From Candidatus Pelagibacter sp. (lineage in GTDB: Bacteria; Pseudomonadota; Alphaproteobacteria; Pelagibacterales; Pelagibacteraceae), in NCBI GenBank assembly GCA_002692325.1, contig NZJU01000035.1:1-47056 (forward strand): a stretch of DNA of 47,056 nt. Reading direction: 5' to 3'. Of this stretch, positions 36,312-45,655 are shown piece by piece. The notes under the pieces were generated by a model, which was given only the letters and a program-made list of their open reading frames with translations, made no database searches and was not told the DNA's origin. The position numbers were made by a program, and so were the translations under genes. How positions within the stretch are numbered: the stretch's first letter is position 1; each line of letters starts with the position of its first letter.

Positions 36312-36437
36312 ATGAGATCTTTTCCTAAAAAAGATTCTTATACAAAATTGCGCGAGCAAGCTTTAAAGAAGAACTTATATAAAAGAAAATTAATTAAAAA
36401 AAACAAAGATAAAAGAAATGTCAGTACAGTCAGATAA
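36312..36437 (+). CDS. Small very basic protein (41 aa), unknown
   Basis: The ORF reads [20 protein letters not shown], then [16 protein letters not shown] and ends VSTVR. It is rich in Lys and Arg with a helical centre. It fills the gap between the charged 63-aa gene and dcd and overlaps the dcd start by 20 bp. Supporting it are the position in a packed plus-strand unit and the lack of any other content here. Against it are the short length and absence of a clear ribosome-binding site. Confidence 0.4.
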   Translation: MRSFPKKDSYTKLREQALKKNLYKRKLIKKNKDKRNVSTVR

Positions 36438-36972
36438 TTGGATAAAGAAAATGGCCATTTCACAAAGTATGATTAAACCATTTGTATCAAAACAGATAAG
36501 AAAGGGAAAAATTTCTTTTGGACTCTCATCTTACGGCTATGATGCTCGAGTATCAAACGAGTTTAAAATATTCACTAATGTTAACTCTGGAATAGTAGAT
36601 CCTAAAACTTTTAAAAAAGAGAGTTTTGTCACAAAAAAAGGAAAAGAGTGTATTATTCCCCCAAATTCTTTTGCTTTAGCTAGTACGATGGAATATTTTA
36701 AAATACCAGATAATGTATTAGTCATTTGTCTTGGTAAGTCTACTTACGCAAGATGTGGAATAATTGTAAACGTAACTCCACTGGAGCCGGGTTGGGAAGG
36801 TCATGTAACTTTAGAATTTTCTAACACTACACCTTTGCCAGCAAAAATTTATGCTAATGAAGGTGTTGCACAGTTCATTTTTATTAAAGGGAATGAAAAA
36901 CCGTCTGTTACTTACAATGATCGTAAGGGAAAGTATATGAAACAGCGAGGCGTAACATTGCCAAAAATTTAA
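36418..36972 (+). CDS. dcd: dCTP deaminase
   Basis: The 184-residue protein is a Dcd/dUTPase-fold enzyme. [20 protein letters not shown] (about 34-53), the [14 protein letters not shown] strand, [33 protein letters not shown] (about 107-139, with the catalytic Glu region EGHVTLE) and the C-terminal [19 protein letters not shown] all fit Dcd. It deaminates dCTP to dUTP for dTMP synthesis. murA begins 7 bp later. Confidence 0.96.
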   Translation: MSVQSDNWIKKMAISQSMIKPFVSKQIRKGKISFGLSSYGYDARVSNEFKIFTNVNSGIVDPKTFKKESFVTKKGKECIIPPNSFALASTMEYFKIPDNVLVICLGKSTYARCGIIVNVTPLEPGWEGHVTLEFSNTTPLPAKIYANEGVAQFIFIKGNEKPSVTYNDRKGKYMKQRGVTLPKI

Positions 36973-36979
36973 TTCTTTA

Positions 36980-38239
36980 ATGCAAAGACTTATAATTAAG
37001 GGAAAAAATAATTTAAAAGGAACTATAAAAATTTCAGGGTCTAAAAATGCAACACTTCCAATTTTAGCGGCTTGTATCCTATCAGATCAATCAGAAATAA
37101 AAAACATTCCTTTAGTGAATGATATTTTTACTATGATTAAACTTCTAGATTTTATCGGACTTAATGTCAGCTTATCAAAAAAAAATAAAACCGTTAAAAT
37201 AAAGAACCATTTAATAAAATCAAAAAAAAATATAGTTGCTCCCTATAAACTTGTAAAAACAATGAGAGCGGGTGTTTTAGTACTAGGACCAATTTTAAAC
37301 AGATGCGGAAAAGCTAAAGTTTCACTGCCTGGAGGTTGCGCGATTGGGACTAGGCCCGTAGACCTTCACTTAATGGCATTAAAGAAACTTGGTGCAAAAA
37401 TTAAAATTAGAAATGGATATATTTACGCATCCGCCATCAAAGGATTAAAATCAGCGAAAATTAATTTTCCATCTATTTCAGTAGGTGCTACGGAAAATGC
37501 AATTCTTGCTGCTTTTGGCGCTCAAGGAAAAACAGTTTTGAATAACTGTGCTATAGAGCCAGAAATAACAGATTTAATAAATTTTTTAAACAGGCTTGGA
37601 GGCAAGATAAAAATCAAAAATCGTAGAATTACGATTATAGGTGTAAATAAAACAAGACAAGTTTCATATAAAGTTATGTTTGATAGGATAGAATTAGGCA
37701 CATATTTAATTGCGGCAGGAACGGTGGGTAACAAAATTGTAATTCCTGATGTAGATTATAAAATTGTAAATACTGAAATTAAGATTTTAAAAAAAATTGG
37801 TGTAAAATTTCAAATAAATCAAAAACAAATTACAGTTATCGGAAAAAAGAAATTAAAAAATATTAATCTTAATACTGGTCCATACCCAGGTTTTCCGACC
37901 GATTTACAAGCCCAAATAATGGTGCTATTAACGCAATCAGAGGGAATTTCTAAAATTTCTGAAAAAATATTTGAAAATAGATTTATGCATGTCCCAGAAT
38001 TAAAAAGAATGGGAGCTAATATATTAATTAAAAATAACCAAGCAATAATAAAAGGCCCAACAAATTTATTTGGAGCTGAGGTAATGGCAACCGATTTAAG
38101 AGCTTCAGTAAGCTTAGTATTAGCTGCACTTATTGCTGAAAAAAGAACAACAATTAATAGAATCTATCACTTGGATCGAGGCTATCAGGATCTAGAAATA
38201 AAACTTAGAAAATGTAAAGCAAGCATAAAGAGAATTTAG
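36980..38239 (+). CDS. murA: UDP-N-acetylglucosamine 1-carboxyvinyltransferase
   Basis: The 419-residue EPSP-synthase-fold enzyme shows KISGSKNATLPILAA (about 17-31) with the Lys-Asn pair. The active-site Cys C120 lies in LPGGCAIGTRPVDLH, followed by GATENAILAA, PDLQAQ-like PTDLQAQ and the C-terminal DLRASVSLVLAALIA and HLDRGYQDLEIKL. It starts murein synthesis by adding enolpyruvate to UDP-GlcNAc. Having Cys at the loop predicts fosfomycin sensitivity by family knowledge. Its TAG stop is immediately followed by the TTG start of the next gene. Confidence 0.97.
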   Translation: MQRLIIKGKNNLKGTIKISGSKNATLPILAACILSDQSEIKNIPLVNDIFTMIKLLDFIGLNVSLSKKNKTVKIKNHLIKSKKNIVAPYKLVKTMRAGVLVLGPILNRCGKAKVSLPGGCAIGTRPVDLHLMALKKLGAKIKIRNGYIYASAIKGLKSAKINFPSISVGATENAILAAFGAQGKTVLNNCAIEPEITDLINFLNRLGGKIKIKNRRITIIGVNKTRQVSYKVMFDRIELGTYLIAAGTVGNKIVIPDVDYKIVNTEIKILKKIGVKFQINQKQITVIGKKKLKNINLNTGPYPGFPTDLQAQIMVLLTQSEGISKISEKIFENRFMHVPELKRMGANILIKNNQAIIKGPTNLFGAEVMATDLRASVSLVLAALIAEKRTTINRIYHLDRGYQDLEIKLRKCKASIKRI

Positions 38240-38689
38240 TTGAAAGAGAGAAATTTAAAATTAATAGGGAAAACTTCAGAAGATCTTAAAGTTATATCAG
38301 CTCACTTGCAAGACGCGATTGTTTCTATCTCAGATATAGCTCATTTAAAAAGAAACAGAATTTTCTTAATACAACTTAACAGATTTATGTGGGAAGATGT
38401 TGAACAAGGAGTGTTTAGAAAAAATAAAAGAATAAGGACTGTTTTAAAATTTGATCATGTGATAAAAGTTTCATCAAAAAACATCGATTTTAATAAAAAA
38501 GACAAATTTTTGGATTTTTTAGCCATTGAAAGTCGTGAAATGGCTGATAAAACACTCGAAATGAACTTAATTTTTTCAGGTAATTCCGTCATTAAAATAT
38601 TAACTGAGGTTATCGAGGTCACTTTAGATGATCAGGGGGATGCGTGGGAAACAAAATCTAAACCAAAGCATAATCTTTATGGCGATTAA
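38240..38689 (+). CDS. DUF2948 family protein
   Basis: The 149-residue protein matches the alphaproteobacterial DUF2948 family: LKLIGKTSEDLKVISAHLQDAIVSISDI near the start, RFMWEDVEQG near 48, RTVLKFDHVIKVSSKNID, and a C-terminal ITEVIEVTLDDQGDAWETKSKPKH-like end. It appears to start at TTG directly after the murA stop; no ATG is well placed. The family is found between murA and hisD in many alphaproteobacteria but has no known function. It overlaps hisD by 11 bp. Confidence 0.85.
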   Translation: MKERNLKLIGKTSEDLKVISAHLQDAIVSISDIAHLKRNRIFLIQLNRFMWEDVEQGVFRKNKRIRTVLKFDHVIKVSSKNIDFNKKDKFLDFLAIESREMADKTLEMNLIFSGNSVIKILTEVIEVTLDDQGDAWETKSKPKHNLYGD

Positions 38690-39986
38690 AGAGTTAAACG
38701 CAAATAATTACAATTTCTTAAAAAGATTAAGAGTTCTTTTAAGTAAAAGAAAAAAAAGCCAAAGTAAAAATCTTACTAATGTAAAAAAAATTATTCATCA
38801 AGTAAAAAATAAAAAGGATAAGGCCATATATCTTTACGAAAAAAAATTTTCAAAAAATAAAAAGATTAGCAATAATTTTAAACTAACTTCAAAAGAGATA
38901 AACTCTATAATTAAAAAACTTGATAAAAAAGTTAAATACGCAATTGATCTAAGTTATCAAAGAATTAAAAACTTTCATAAAAAACAAGTCTTTAAATCAT
39001 TTTCTTTTAAAGACAAATTTAATAACAATTTATCTTACAAGTATCAGCCTCTAGAAAGCGTTGGAGTATATGTTCCAGGCGGAATAGCAAATTATCCTAG
39101 CTCGGTCTTGATGAACTGTATTCCGGCTCAAGTTGCAGGTGTAAAGTATATTTATATGACCACGCCTTTGCTTGGAAAAAAAGCTAATCCAGCGGTAATT
39201 TATGCAGCAAAAAAATGTGGAGTGAAAGAAATCTATAAAGTTGGTGGCGCTCAAGCCATTGCTGCAATGGCTTTTGGGACAAAAAAAATAAAAAAAGTAA
39301 ATAAAATTGTTGGACCAGGTAATCAGTATGTAGCAGCAGCAAAAAAAGAAATGTTTGGTGATGTTGGAATTGATATGATCGCTGGACCCTCCGAAGTAAT
39401 GGTTATTACTGATAAAAGTTCAAATCCTGATTGGGTTGCATCAGATTTAATAGCTCAGGCAGAACATGACAAATTTTCTCAATCTATATTAGTTTCAAGC
39501 GATAAAACTTTGATAAAAAAAATTAAAAAATCAATAAATAATCAGCTAAAAAAACTTCCCAAAAAGAATATCGCTAAGTTTAGTCTTAAAAAATTTGGTT
39601 ATGCGATTTATTCAAAAAATCTTAAGATAACAACCGAGATAATAAATGAAGTAGCTCCTGAACATTTAGAAATACAAACTATCAAACCAGAAAAAATTAT
39701 AAAGAATATTAAAAACGCAGGGTCAATATTTGTTGGGAAATATTCACCAGAAGCAATGGGAGACTATCTTGCTGGACCTAATCATGTGCTTCCTACAACT
39801 GGATCTGCTAAGTTTTCCTCTGGATTATCAGTTTTCGATTTTTTAAAAAGGCAATCTTTAATCAAAATATCTAAAACAGGTATTGAAAGACTAGGCCCTT
39901 ACGTTATAAATTTAGCTAAATATGAAAATTTAGAAGGTCATGCTATTTCAGTAAAAAAGAGAATTAAAAGGAGTTATTTTGGCTAA
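38679..39986 (+). CDS. hisD: Histidinol dehydrogenase
   Basis: From the ATG at 38679 the protein has 435 residues, normal for HisD. This start is preferred to an in-frame ATG at 38628, which would overlap DUF2948 by 62 bp. Signatures are [25 protein letters not shown] near 120, [45 protein letters not shown] and [16 protein letters not shown]. The zinc site and general base follow in the [10 protein letters not shown] and [10 protein letters not shown] regions. It catalyses the last two steps of histidine synthesis. Its end overlaps infA by 8 bp. Confidence 0.97.
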   Translation: MAIKELNANNYNFLKRLRVLLSKRKKSQSKNLTNVKKIIHQVKNKKDKAIYLYEKKFSKNKKISNNFKLTSKEINSIIKKLDKKVKYAIDLSYQRIKNFHKKQVFKSFSFKDKFNNNLSYKYQPLESVGVYVPGGIANYPSSVLMNCIPAQVAGVKYIYMTTPLLGKKANPAVIYAAKKCGVKEIYKVGGAQAIAAMAFGTKKIKKVNKIVGPGNQYVAAAKKEMFGDVGIDMIAGPSEVMVITDKSSNPDWVASDLIAQAEHDKFSQSILVSSDKTLIKKIKKSINNQLKKLPKKNIAKFSLKKFGYAIYSKNLKITTEIINEVAPEHLEIQTIKPEKIIKNIKNAGSIFVGKYSPEAMGDYLAGPNHVLPTTGSAKFSSGLSVFDFLKRQSLIKISKTGIERLGPYVINLAKYENLEGHAISVKKRIKRSYFG

Positions 39987-40194
39987 ACAAGAAACATTAG
40001 AATTTAAAGGGAAAGTGACTGAACTTCTTCCTAACGCAATGTTTAGAGTTAAGCTAGAAAACGATCATGAAATTTTAGCTCATACAGCTGGTAAATTAAG
40101 AAAAAATAGAATAAGAGTTTTAGCCGGTGATAACGTGATGGTCGAAATGACACCTTACGATTTAACTAAAGGTAGAATTACCTTTAGGTTTTAG
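39979..40194 (+). CDS. infA: Translation initiation factor IF-1
   Basis: The 71-residue S1/OB-fold protein ([20 protein letters not shown], then [30 protein letters not shown] and [17 protein letters not shown]) is plainly IF-1. It starts at TTG (39979) inside the hisD end. The start is fixed by a strong ribosome-binding site AAGGAG (39967-39972) six bases upstream. The last G of its TAG stop is also the first base of tRNA-Phe, so the two must share a transcript. Confidence 0.97.
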   Translation: MAKQETLEFKGKVTELLPNAMFRVKLENDHEILAHTAGKLRKNRIRVLAGDNVMVEMTPYDLTKGRITFRF

Positions 40195-40268
40195 GCCTTG
40201 TAGCTCAGTAGTAGAGCAGTACCCTGAAAAGGTATGTGTCGTTTGTGCGATTCAAACCAAGGCCACCA
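40194..40268 (+). tRNA. tRNA-Phe (anticodon GAA) with atypical D and T loops
   Basis: The 75-nt gene has acceptor GGCCTTG/CAAGGCC, anticodon stem GTACC/GGTAT enclosing CTGAAAA (anticodon GAA) and T stem GTTTG/CAAAC, with CCA encoded. The D loop is AGTAGTA, one base shorter than the usual AGTTGGTA and lacking the GG pair. The T loop is TGCGATT instead of TTCGATT-like, replacing the near-universal U55. It is the tRNA for UUC/UUU. It overlaps the infA stop codon by one base and precedes phrB by 52 bp. Confidence 0.93.
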
Positions 40269-40320
40269 ACCAACAATTAATACACATCGATATTTTAAAA
40301 ATTATTTGCTAAGAGTAAAA

Positions 40321-41721
40321 ATGGATAAAAAAATTGGACTTTTCTGGTTGAAAGATGATTTTAGATTTGAGAGAAATCCTGCTCTATTTGAAGCAATTAA
40401 AAATCACAATAAAGTAGTTGTTTTTTATTTGTACGATAAATTGAAATTTAATAATCAAGAAGCTCAAAAATGGTGGATAAGTAACTCACTAATCTATTTT
40501 AAAAAAAAACTTGAAAAAATTAATGTAGGTCTACAAGTAATCAGTATCGAGTCAGAAAAAATTTTTTTTGACCAATTATTTAACAAAAAAGATTTTTCAA
40601 TTTACTGGAATAGAACATATGAACCATATTATCTTAAATTTGATGAGTATTTATCAAGTAATTTAAAAGATAAAAGAATTAACTTTAAAATTTTCAAAGG
40701 TAACGTTTTGAATGAAATTCATGAAGTAAAAAAAGGGGATGGCACACCCTTTAAAGTTTTTACGCCATTTTGGAGAAATGCTGAGAAACATTACTTAGAT
40801 AAAATTCCCTCTAACCTCAAAAGAATTACAAAAACTAAAAAGAATATTAATTATTTTGATAAAACAATTAACGAAGAAAATATTTTACCAAAAAAAAACT
40901 GGTTTAATAGGTTAGGAAAATATTGGACTCCAAGCGAGGAAGAGGCTCTTAAAATATTAAAAAAATTTGTAAAGGAGAGGATAAATGATTACCCTGATTC
41001 GAGAAATATACCTTTTCAATCTGGTACATCAAAGCTTTCACCTTTTATAAAGCATGGGCAAATTCATGTAGAAACAATTTGGAGTGAGTGCACTAAAGTA
41101 AAAAAAAAAGGAGCTCATAAATTCTTGACCGAAATTGGTTGGAGAGATTTTAATCATTCGCTAATAAATAATTTTCCTCACATGCTGCAAAGTAATTATT
41201 CAAAAAAATTTGATAACTTCCCATGGGAGAAAAACTCTAAGTTTCTTTCTGCATGGAAAAAAGGAGTTACTGGTTATCCAATAGTTGATGCGGGAATGAG
41301 AGAACTTAATCAAACTGGCTGGATGCATAATAGAGTCAGAATGATCGTAGGTTCTTTTCTTGTAAAACATCTATTGATACATTGGAAACATGGAGAAAAA
41401 TATTTTAAGAATTGCTTATTGGACTACAGCGAGGCCAACAATGTTTCTGGTTGGCAATGGGTAGCAGGTTCTGGAGCAGATGCAGCTCCATATTTCAGAA
41501 TATTCAATCCAATTTTACAAGGAGAAAAATTTGATAAAGAGGGCTTATATGTAAAAAAATGGATACCTGAAATTAAAAATGTACCTAATAAATTTATTCA
41601 TAAACCTTGGGAGTATAAAAACGCTTTAGACTTTAAAATCGGAGAAGACTACCCCTTACCAATCGTTGACCACGAAACTGCAAGAAATAAAGCGTTAAAT
41701 GCTTTTAAAAAAATTAAATGA
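40321..41721 (+). CDS. phrB: Deoxyribodipyrimidine photolyase (cryptochrome/photolyase family)
   Basis: From the ATG at 40321 the protein is 466 residues. An open frame continues upstream to 40234 but runs through tRNA-Phe and is rejected. The N-terminal antenna domain starts LFWLKDDFRFERNPAL. The FAD-binding C-terminal domain shows GTSKLSPFIKHG, IGWRDFNHSLI, GYPIVDAGMRELNQTGWMHNRVRMIVGSFLVK and the conserved Trp-rich DYSEANNVSGWQWVAGSGADAAPYFRIFNP. It repairs UV-induced pyrimidine dimers with blue light, which suits a sunlit-surface bacterium. It ends directly against the convergent secA. Confidence 0.95.
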   Translation: MDKKIGLFWLKDDFRFERNPALFEAIKNHNKVVVFYLYDKLKFNNQEAQKWWISNSLIYFKKKLEKINVGLQVISIESEKIFFDQLFNKKDFSIYWNRTYEPYYLKFDEYLSSNLKDKRINFKIFKGNVLNEIHEVKKGDGTPFKVFTPFWRNAEKHYLDKIPSNLKRITKTKKNINYFDKTINEENILPKKNWFNRLGKYWTPSEEEALKILKKFVKERINDYPDSRNIPFQSGTSKLSPFIKHGQIHVETIWSECTKVKKKGAHKFLTEIGWRDFNHSLINNFPHMLQSNYSKKFDNFPWEKNSKFLSAWKKGVTGYPIVDAGMRELNQTGWMHNRVRMIVGSFLVKHLLIHWKHGEKYFKNCLLDYSEANNVSGWQWVAGSGADAAPYFRIFNPILQGEKFDKEGLYVKKWIPEIKNVPNKFIHKPWEYKNALDFKIGEDYPLPIVDHETARNKALNAFKKIK

Positions 41722-44271
41722 TTATATTCTTCCACAGCAGTGTTTAAATTTTTTTTCTGAACCACATGGACACCTTTCATTTCTACCAACTTTTTTTTCA
41801 TTGGTATTAACTTTTTCTATTTTTTGTTCCTCTTTTTCCTGAATTACAATATTGAGATTTAATAGAAATTTAATTATATCAACTTTAATTTTTTCAAGCA
41901 AAGCCTCAAATAAAGTAAATGCCTCTTTTTTAAATTCTGATAGAGGATCTTTTTGCCCGTAGCTTCTTAATCCGATTACTTGTCTTAGTTGCTCCAAATA
42001 TTGAATATGAGATCTCCAAGAAAAATCTATTATTTGCAATAAAATTTTTTTTTCTATATCTTTATTTTGTTCTGAACCTATTTTTTCAACTCTTTTTGCC
42101 CTCTTTCCATTAAATAGATCCTCAAAGTTTTTAGTATAATCTGCTAAGTCTTTTTTTATCAGTGACAATATTTCACTTTCGTTTAGTATATTCCCAGTTA
42201 AATCTTTAATCCCGGCTGAAATTTCTTTCTGATCGTTGTTTTTATCAAAAGTATCTTTAAGTATTTTTAATTTAATTTTGATCTCAGAGAAAAATATCTC
42301 TAAAATATCAGTTATGTCATCACTTTTTAATATCTTAAGTCTTTGACCAAAAATTACTTTTCTTTGATCATTCATTACATCATCAAACTTTATTAAAGTC
42401 TTTCTAATATCAAAATTTCTGCCTTCAACTCTTTTCTGAGCTCTTTCAATTGCTTTATTTATCCATGGGTGGTCAATTGACTCATTCTGTTTTAACCCTA
42501 ATTTCTTAAGCATTCCCTCAATTTGGTCGCCTCCAAAAATTCGCATTAGTTCATCTTTAAGACTTATATAAAAAATAGAACTTCCTGGATCCCCTTGTCT
42601 TCCTGACCGACCTCTAAGTTGATTATCTATTCTTCTGCTTTCGTGTCTTTCAGTTCCTAATATAAATAAACCACCTAATTGTTTTACTTTCTCAAAATCT
42701 CTTTTATGTGTCTCTATGTCTAAATCTTTTTTATTTTCTTTAAAATTTTTATTTCCCCCAAGTTTAATATCAGTTCCACGGCCAGCCATATTTGTAGCTA
42801 TTGTTATAGCCCCAGGTTTTCCTGCTCCTGCTATAATTTTAGCCTCATTTTCGTGGTGTTTGGCATTAAGCACATTATGATCTATCTTTTTATTCTGAAG
42901 CATATTTGATATTTTTTCTGATTTTTCAATGCTAGTGGTTCCAACAAGGACAGGCTGTTTTGTTAATTTACATTCTTCTATTTTTTTTACTATTGAGTGA
43001 TATTTTTCTTCTTCAGTTCTAAAAATTAGATCATTAAAATCTTTCCTTACCATTTTCTGATTTGTTGGTATTGATATTACATTTAGTTTATAAATATCAA
43101 AAAATTCTTCTGCCTCAGTTAGGGCTGTACCAGTCATTCCAGATAACTTGTTATATAATCTAAAGTAGTTTTGATATGTTATGGATGCTAAGGTTTGATT
43201 TTCTTCCTGTATTTCAACAACTTCTTTAGCCTCAATCGCTTGATGCAGACCGTCTGAAAACCTTCTTCCTTCAAGTACTCTTCCAGTAAATTCGTCAATA
43301 ATACTAACTTTCCCGTCTCTTACAATGTAATCTTTATCTTTATGGAATAGTAAACCTGCTCTAAGAGCTTGATTTACATGGTGGACCAAACCAAGATTTT
43401 GTGGATCATAAAAATTATTATTTTTTAATACACCCTTCAATCTAGAAAGTTTTTCAATCTTATCTATACCCAAATCTGTCAAAATTGCATTTTTATTTTT
43501 TTCATCTAATTCATAGTCTGTTTTTTGTAGTTTATTTATAAATTCATTAGCTACTGTATATAAGTCACTCTTATCCTCAACTTTTCCAGAAATTATCAAA
43601 GGAGTTCGCGACTCATCAATAAGTATACTGTCTACCTCATCAACAATACAGAAATTGTGTTCTCTCTGAACCATTTCATTTAAATCATATTTCATATTAT
43701 CTCTTAGAAAATCAAATCCGAATTCATTATTAGTTCCATATGTGATGTCGCAATTGTAATTTGCTTTTCTCTCGTGTTCCTCTAGTTCAGATACTACACA
43801 ACCAGTAGAAACACCTAGCAAATTAAAAACTTGCCCCATCCACTCCGAGTCCCTTTTTGCAAGATAGTCATTGACAGTGACTATATGAACTCCTTTACCT
43901 GTAAGAGAATTTAAAAAAGCAGGTAAAGTAGCAACCAAAGTCTTACCCTCACCAGTTTTCATTTCAGCAATTTTTCCTTCGTGAAGAATTATTCCTCCAA
44001 CTAGTTGGACATCGTAATGTTTTTCACCTATTGCTCGTTTGGCGGCCTCTCTTACAAGAGCAAAACTCTCAGGCAAAATCAATTCAAGTTGTTTGCCTTT
44101 TTTTACCTCCTCTTTTAAAGAATTTGCTATTTCTTTAAGACGGCTGTCTGAAATATTTGAGAACTCACTGTCAAAATCATTAATTTTAGCAATGATTGGA
44201 TGAATTCTATTCAATTCTAGTTGATTACTGCTTTTAAATATTTTACTAAGTGCTCTTGTAAATAAATTCAT
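41722..44271 (-). CDS. secA: Preprotein translocase ATPase SecA
   Basis: The 849-residue protein is full length. Walker A is AEMKTGEGKT (102-111), Walker B is the VDEVDSILIDE region, and TNMAGRGTDIKLGG and QLRGRSGRQGDPGSS lie in the second motor domain. The wing/scaffold region contains WRSHIQYLEQLRQVIGLRSYGQKDPL. The extreme C-terminus is a zinc-binding SEC-C motif, CPCGSEKKFKHCCG, which binds SecB or ribosomes. It drives export through SecYEG. It lies head to head with argJ across 43 bp and tail to tail with phrB with no gap. Confidence 0.98.
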   Translation of the reverse strand: MNLFTRALSKIFKSSNQLELNRIHPIIAKINDFDSEFSNISDSRLKEIANSLKEEVKKGKQLELILPESFALVREAAKRAIGEKHYDVQLVGGIILHEGKIAEMKTGEGKTLVATLPAFLNSLTGKGVHIVTVNDYLAKRDSEWMGQVFNLLGVSTGCVVSELEEHERKANYNCDITYGTNNEFGFDFLRDNMKYDLNEMVQREHNFCIVDEVDSILIDESRTPLIISGKVEDKSDLYTVANEFINKLQKTDYELDEKNKNAILTDLGIDKIEKLSRLKGVLKNNNFYDPQNLGLVHHVNQALRAGLLFHKDKDYIVRDGKVSIIDEFTGRVLEGRRFSDGLHQAIEAKEVVEIQEENQTLASITYQNYFRLYNKLSGMTGTALTEAEEFFDIYKLNVISIPTNQKMVRKDFNDLIFRTEEEKYHSIVKKIEECKLTKQPVLVGTTSIEKSEKISNMLQNKKIDHNVLNAKHHENEAKIIAGAGKPGAITIATNMAGRGTDIKLGGNKNFKENKKDLDIETHKRDFEKVKQLGGLFILGTERHESRRIDNQLRGRSGRQGDPGSSIFYISLKDELMRIFGGDQIEGMLKKLGLKQNESIDHPWINKAIERAQKRVEGRNFDIRKTLIKFDDVMNDQRKVIFGQRLKILKSDDITDILEIFFSEIKIKLKILKDTFDKNNDQKEISAGIKDLTGNILNESEILSLIKKDLADYTKNFEDLFNGKRAKRVEKIGSEQNKDIEKKILLQIIDFSWRSHIQYLEQLRQVIGLRSYGQKDPLSEFKKEAFTLFEALLEKIKVDIIKFLLNLNIVIQEKEEQKIEKVNTNEKKVGRNERCPCGSEKKFKHCCGRI

Positions 44272-44314
44272 ATTAAATCAATATAATTATTTATATTTTT
44301 TTTAAAACAGATAT

Positions 44315-45625
44315 ATGACAATAAATTTAAAAAACTTTCTTAATACAAATCCAAAAATCTCCAAAATGGGAGAGTTTCAAGAACTTAAACCTATAGATGG
44401 ACTTGAAATCTCCACATACTCAGCTGATTTATATAAAAACGGAAGAGAGGATATTGCTCTATTCTATTTTAAAGAAGGCGCAAATTACGCGGCATTATAT
44501 ACGACGAACAGTATTACCTCCCAAACTATAGAATGGAATAAAAAATCAAATAAGTCATTTACTAAAGGACTTTTAGTTAATACTAAAAATGCCAATACTT
44601 TTACCGGAAATGCTGGTTTAGAAAGTATTGACTCAGTAGCTAAAAATTTGTCAAGAATATTAACAATAAGAGAGTCTAAATCTGAAGAAGGAGTTTCTGA
44701 AACAGTTAAAATTAAAGATCTTATTTTTGCCTCAACTGGAGTAATCGGAGAAAAATTTCCAACAAACAAAGTTGTTTCTAGTCTGCAACAACTAGTAGAT
44801 AAATTAAGAGACGATCATAATAAGTTAGTTTGGATAAAAACAGCCTCAGCTATAATGACAACAGACACTAAGCCAAAGTTAGCTTATGAGGAAATTGTTG
44901 TAGGAAATAAAATTTTAAAGATAGCCGGTATTGCCAAAGGATCTGGAATGATTGCACCTAATTTAGCTACAATGCTATCTTTTATTTTTACTGATGCTGA
45001 TTTATCTTCTAATATTTTAAAATCATTATTAAAAAGAGCTGCAACTAACACTTTTAATGCAATCACTGTTGATAACGACAAATCAACTAATGACATGGTA
45101 GCAATTTTTTCAACAAGAAAAATAAAGATTGGTCAAAACAGAAGTATGGATGATCCGATTATACAAAAATTTGAGCTTGCTCTTAAAAAGGTTTGTAGCA
45201 ATTTAGCTAAGCAAATTGTTGTAGATGGAGAGGGTGCAAAAAAGTTTATTACTATTAAAGTAAAAAGTGCTAAATCAATAACGAGTGCAAAAAAAATTGC
45301 TTTTTCTATAGCAAACTCGCCTCTGGTAAAAACTGCTGTTGCTGGCGAGGATCCTAATTGGGGAAGAATAGTTATGGGTATAGGAAAATCTGGTGAGTCT
45401 GTAGATAAAAATAAACTCTCAATAAAATTTGGTGAGTTCTTGGTAGCTGAAAAAGGCCAAGTTTCAGAGAATTATGATGAAAATAAACTTAAAGAATATA
45501 TGAAGTGGGACTCAATAATTATTGAAGTTGTTATTAATCAAGGAGAAAGTGAATTTGAATGTTATACTTGCGACTTCACTCACGATTATATCGATATAAA
45601 TGCTGATTATAGGAATCCTTCTTGA
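44315..45625 (+). CDS. argJ: Glutamate N-acetyltransferase / amino-acid acetyltransferase (ArgJ)
   Basis: The 436-residue protein is an Ntn-type self-cleaving acyltransferase. The oxyanion pair T141-G142 is in FASTGVIGE, the cleavage and nucleophile Thr T219 is in IAPNLATMLSF, and the C-terminal half contains TVDNDKSTNDM, VAGEDPNWGRI and the terminal YRNPS. It transfers acetyl from N-acetylornithine to glutamate in arginine synthesis, linking with argB at 29926. The usual NSGNAN segment reads NTKNAN at 89-94, a small deviation. The N-terminus is slightly longer than typical (FLNTNPKISKMGEF). Confidence 0.94.
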   Translation: MTINLKNFLNTNPKISKMGEFQELKPIDGLEISTYSADLYKNGREDIALFYFKEGANYAALYTTNSITSQTIEWNKKSNKSFTKGLLVNTKNANTFTGNAGLESIDSVAKNLSRILTIRESKSEEGVSETVKIKDLIFASTGVIGEKFPTNKVVSSLQQLVDKLRDDHNKLVWIKTASAIMTTDTKPKLAYEEIVVGNKILKIAGIAKGSGMIAPNLATMLSFIFTDADLSSNILKSLLKRAATNTFNAITVDNDKSTNDMVAIFSTRKIKIGQNRSMDDPIIQKFELALKKVCSNLAKQIVVDGEGAKKFITIKVKSAKSITSAKKIAFSIANSPLVKTAVAGEDPNWGRIVMGIGKSGESVDKNKLSIKFGEFLVAEKGQVSENYDENKLKEYMKWDSIIIEVVINQGESEFECYTCDFTHDYIDINADYRNPS

Positions 45626-45655
45626 ATATTAAAAATAACTAACCATTTAATTATT

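Noticed and set aside
40234..40320. N-terminal extension of the photolyase frame upstream of 40321
   Set aside because: It translates the 3' half of tRNA-Phe, and photolyase homology begins at the ATG at 40321.
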